Below are positions 5,380 to 6,871 of a stretch of DNA of 6,871 nucleotides, piece by piece. A model generated the notes under the pieces. It saw only the letters and a list, made by a program, of their open reading frames with translations. It was not told where the DNA came from and did not search any database. Positions within the stretch are counted from its first letter, which is position 1. Every line of letters begins with the position of its first letter. The translations under genes and the position numbers were made by a program. The DNA is taken from NCBI GenBank assembly GCA_043758125.1, contig JAYVOC010000277.1:1-6871 (forward strand). Reading direction: 5' to 3'. This DNA comes from JANXSD01 sp043758125 (GTDB lineage Bacteria > Bacteroidota > Bacteroidia > AKYH767-A > OLB10).

Positions 5380-6426
5380 ATGGAAACAACAACTCAAAAT
5401 CCGGAAGCTCCGAAATTTACAAGTAAAGATCTTGTTACTGACCAGGAAGTACGCTGGTGTCCAGGATGCGGCGATTATTCTATCTTAAAACAAGTTCAAA
5501 CAGTGGTTCCTGAGTTAGGAATACCCCGTGAAAACATCGTGTTTATTTCTGGTATTGGATGCTCTTCGCGTTTTCCTTATTACATGGAGACCTACGGAAT
5601 GCATTCCATTCACGGTCGTGCTACAGCGGTTGCAAGCGGACTAAAAGCAGCAAGACCCGACTTAAGTGTTTGGATCGTTACTGGTGATGGAGATTCTATG
5701 TCGATTGGTGGAAATCATTTTATTCATTTGTTGAGAAGAAATTTCAACGTAAATATTTTATTGTTCAACAACGAAATTTACGGATTAACAAAAGGACAAT
5801 ATTCTCCAACTTCAGAAGAAGGAAAAGTTACGAAGTCAACACCGATGGGATCAATAGATCATCCGTTTAATCCATTTGCTTTAGCGATGGGTGCTGAAGG
5901 ATCTTTTATCGCACGTTCGATGGATCGCGACCCGGTACATTTAAAAGAAATGTTACGTCGTACGAATGCACATCAAGGAACATCGTTCTTAGAAATTTAT
6001 CAAAATTGTAATGTCTTTAATGATGGAGCATTTGAAATTTTTACAGAGAAATCTTCAAAGAAAGAAGAAGCAATATTTGTTGAAAATGGAAAGCCACTTA
6101 TCTACGGACAAGATGGAACGAAAGGAATCAAGCTTGATGGTTTTCATCCTAAAATTGTGGATCTCACTATTGATGGAAATTCTGCAAATGATTTATGGAT
6201 TCATGATGAAAGTGATCGTGTGAAAGCTGGAATTCTTTCGCGATTCTTTGATCGACATGAAAAAGGAATTGATCATTTACCTCGACCATTTGGTGTTTTC
6301 TATAAAGAAGATCGTAAGTGTTATGAGGAAGCTATGAATGATCAAGTTGTGGAAGCAATTGCGAAAAAAGGTGCTGGTGACCTTAACAGACTTTTACAAG
6401 GAAGAGAAATCTGGGAAATACATTAA
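5380..6426 (+). CDS. korB: 2-oxoglutarate (2-oxoacid):ferredoxin oxidoreductase, beta subunit
   Basis: This 348-residue protein is the catalytic partner of KorA; it binds TPP and one [4Fe-4S] cluster. The four expected cluster cysteines are all present: C27 and C30 in RWCPGCGDY, C61 in GIGCSSRFP, and C210 in YQNCNVFND. The TPP/Mg site is seen as TGDGDSMSIGGNH (101-113), then FNNEIYGLTKGQYSPTS (129-145). GMHSIHGRATAVASGLKAA (73-91) is also typical of the family. Residues beyond about 215 form the extended C-terminal region found in KorB-type rather than short POR beta proteins, with PRPFGVFY (301-308) near the end. The start is the ATG eleven codons before the conserved core begins (KFTSKDL...). 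It shares a strand with korA, has no promoter box of its own that I can see, and is followed at 18 bases by a strong terminator, so it is the last gene of a two-gene operon. The electron acceptor, presumably a ferredoxin, is not encoded nearby. Confidence 0.95.
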   Translation: METTTQNPEAPKFTSKDLVTDQEVRWCPGCGDYSILKQVQTVVPELGIPRENIVFISGIGCSSRFPYYMETYGMHSIHGRATAVASGLKAARPDLSVWIVTGDGDSMSIGGNHFIHLLRRNFNVNILLFNNEIYGLTKGQYSPTSEEGKVTKSTPMGSIDHPFNPFALAMGAEGSFIARSMDRDPVHLKEMLRRTNAHQGTSFLEIYQNCNVFNDGAFEIFTEKSSKKEEAIFVENGKPLIYGQDGTKGIKLDGFHPKIVDLTIDGNSANDLWIHDESDRVKAGILSRFFDRHEKGIDHLPRPFGVFYKEDRKCYEEAMNDQVVEAIAKKGAGDLNRLLQGREIWEIH

Positions 6427-6444
6427 TAAAAATTTTATTTAACA

Positions 6445-6484
6445 AAAAAAATCCTTGAAGTAATTATACTTCAAGGATTTTTTT
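6445..6484. terminator. Strong bidirectional intrinsic terminator after korB
   Basis: A perfect 12-bp stem (ATCCTTGAAGTA at 6451-6462, TACTTCAAGGAT at 6467-6478) closes a 4-base loop. Six further A-T pairs (6445-6450 with 6479-6484) extend it. The A-run on the left and T-run on the right let it work in both directions. It ends the korAB transcript and insulates it from the A/T-rich array downstream. Confidence 0.92.
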
Positions 6485-6597
6485 GTTTAGAACAACATCG
6501 CAAATTATATTTTATGTGTTTAAAACCGAAGAACGAAAAGGTCAATAGTTCAAACGCTATTTAAAAAAACAATTACAAAAAATTCAATAAAATCTAA
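6485..6597. other. A/T-rich non-coding spacer
   Basis: No reading frame or RNA gene is supported. A small stem (AATAG/CTATT, near 6544-6561) is the only local structure seen. The spacer leads into the tandem array that runs to the window end. Confidence 0.4.
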
Positions 6598-6871
6598 GCA
6601 CAAACTACGAAAGCAAACGTGCGGCCGTGGTCAAGCTGAAATAAATTAAAAATTACGAATTAAGAATTAAGAAATTACGAAATTAAATTTTGAATCTATT
6701 TATAATGACGAAAAATTTGGGCAAAATCTACGATAGCATAGGTGCGGCTGTGGTCAAGCTGAAATAAATTAAAAATTAAAAATTACGAATTAAGAATTAA
6801 GAAATTACGAAATTAAATTTTGAATCTATTTATAATGACGAAAAATTTGGGCACAATCTACGATAGCAAAG
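6598..6871. repeat. Second tandem array, 123/130-bp A/T-rich units, continuing past the window
   Basis: Two full units begin with GTGCGG at 6619 and 6742 (123 and 130 bases). They differ by three substitutions and one 7-base insertion (an extra AAAAATT-type block). Each has a short GC-rich head (GTGCGG-C-YGTGGTCAAGCTG type), a run of AATTACGAATTAAGAATTAAG-like micro-repeats, TTTTGAATCTATTTATAATG, and a tail ACGAAAAATTTGGGC...TCTACGATAGCA. A partial copy of the tail (6598-6618, 18 of 21 matching the end of unit 2) precedes unit 1. The last base of the window coincides with the end of unit 2, so more copies probably follow. The unit shares no obvious sequence with the array at 2461-3015 and contains no reading frame. 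Confidence 0.85.

Noticed and set aside
6011..6223. Plus-strand open frame inside korB
   Set aside because: It is an alternative frame of korB, low in complexity and with no family resemblance.
3449..6426. Pyruvate:ferredoxin oxidoreductase or a branched-chain 2-oxoacid dehydrogenase E1
   Set aside because: The gamma-alpha fusion with a separate KorB bearing a CxxC...C...C cluster pattern and an extended C-terminus fits the Kor type. Single-chain PFOR would be one protein of about 1200 residues, and E1 proteins lack the iron-sulfur cysteines.

Overview
The window looks like chromosomal DNA from a low-GC member of the Bacteroidota (Bacteroidetes). The clues are -7 promoter elements of the TAnnTTTG type before three genes, A/T-rich leaders without Shine-Dalgarno sequences, a DUF4476 domain (mostly found in this phylum), a short lipoprotein with an NTF2-like fold, an IS1182-type transposase remnant, and a two-subunit KorAB pair of the kind common in the phylum. 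Genus cannot be read from the sequence.

The left part (1-2460) is accessory. It holds two independent minus-strand genes, each with its own promoter and each followed directly by a relatively GC-rich, non-coding, repeat-bearing tail. The first (147-1079) encodes two copies of a helix-turn-helix-like module joined by a Thr/Pro linker to a PD-(D/E)XK nuclease-like domain. The second (1843-2343) encodes a lipoprotein with a SnoaL/DUF4440-like domain. Between them lies a 550-bp internally deleted insertion sequence (1160-1709): imperfect 27-bp inverted repeats enclose the first 38 codons and the C-terminal end of a transposase, with the catalytic middle missing.

The centre (2461-3285) holds five tandem copies of a roughly 113-bp A/T-rich unit. 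They run into the remains of a DUF4476 gene whose domain continues upstream of its only in-frame ATG but has no usable start codon, so the gene appears to have lost its 5' end.

The right part (3409-6484) is a conventional metabolic operon: promoter, korA (gamma and alpha domains fused), korB (TPP and [4Fe-4S] subunit), then a very strong hairpin terminator. Together KorA and KorB form a 2-oxoacid (most likely 2-oxoglutarate):ferredoxin oxidoreductase that makes acyl-CoA and CO2 and reduces a low-potential acceptor. No ferredoxin-like delta subunit is encoded here. After the terminator a second A/T-rich tandem array (units of 123 and 130 bp) begins and runs to the window edge.

No complete multi-gene novel system is visible. 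The strongest leads are the nuclease-like gene, the two unrelated tandem arrays flanking the core operon, the 5'-decapitated DUF4476 gene next to one of them, and the cassette-like layout of the left part.
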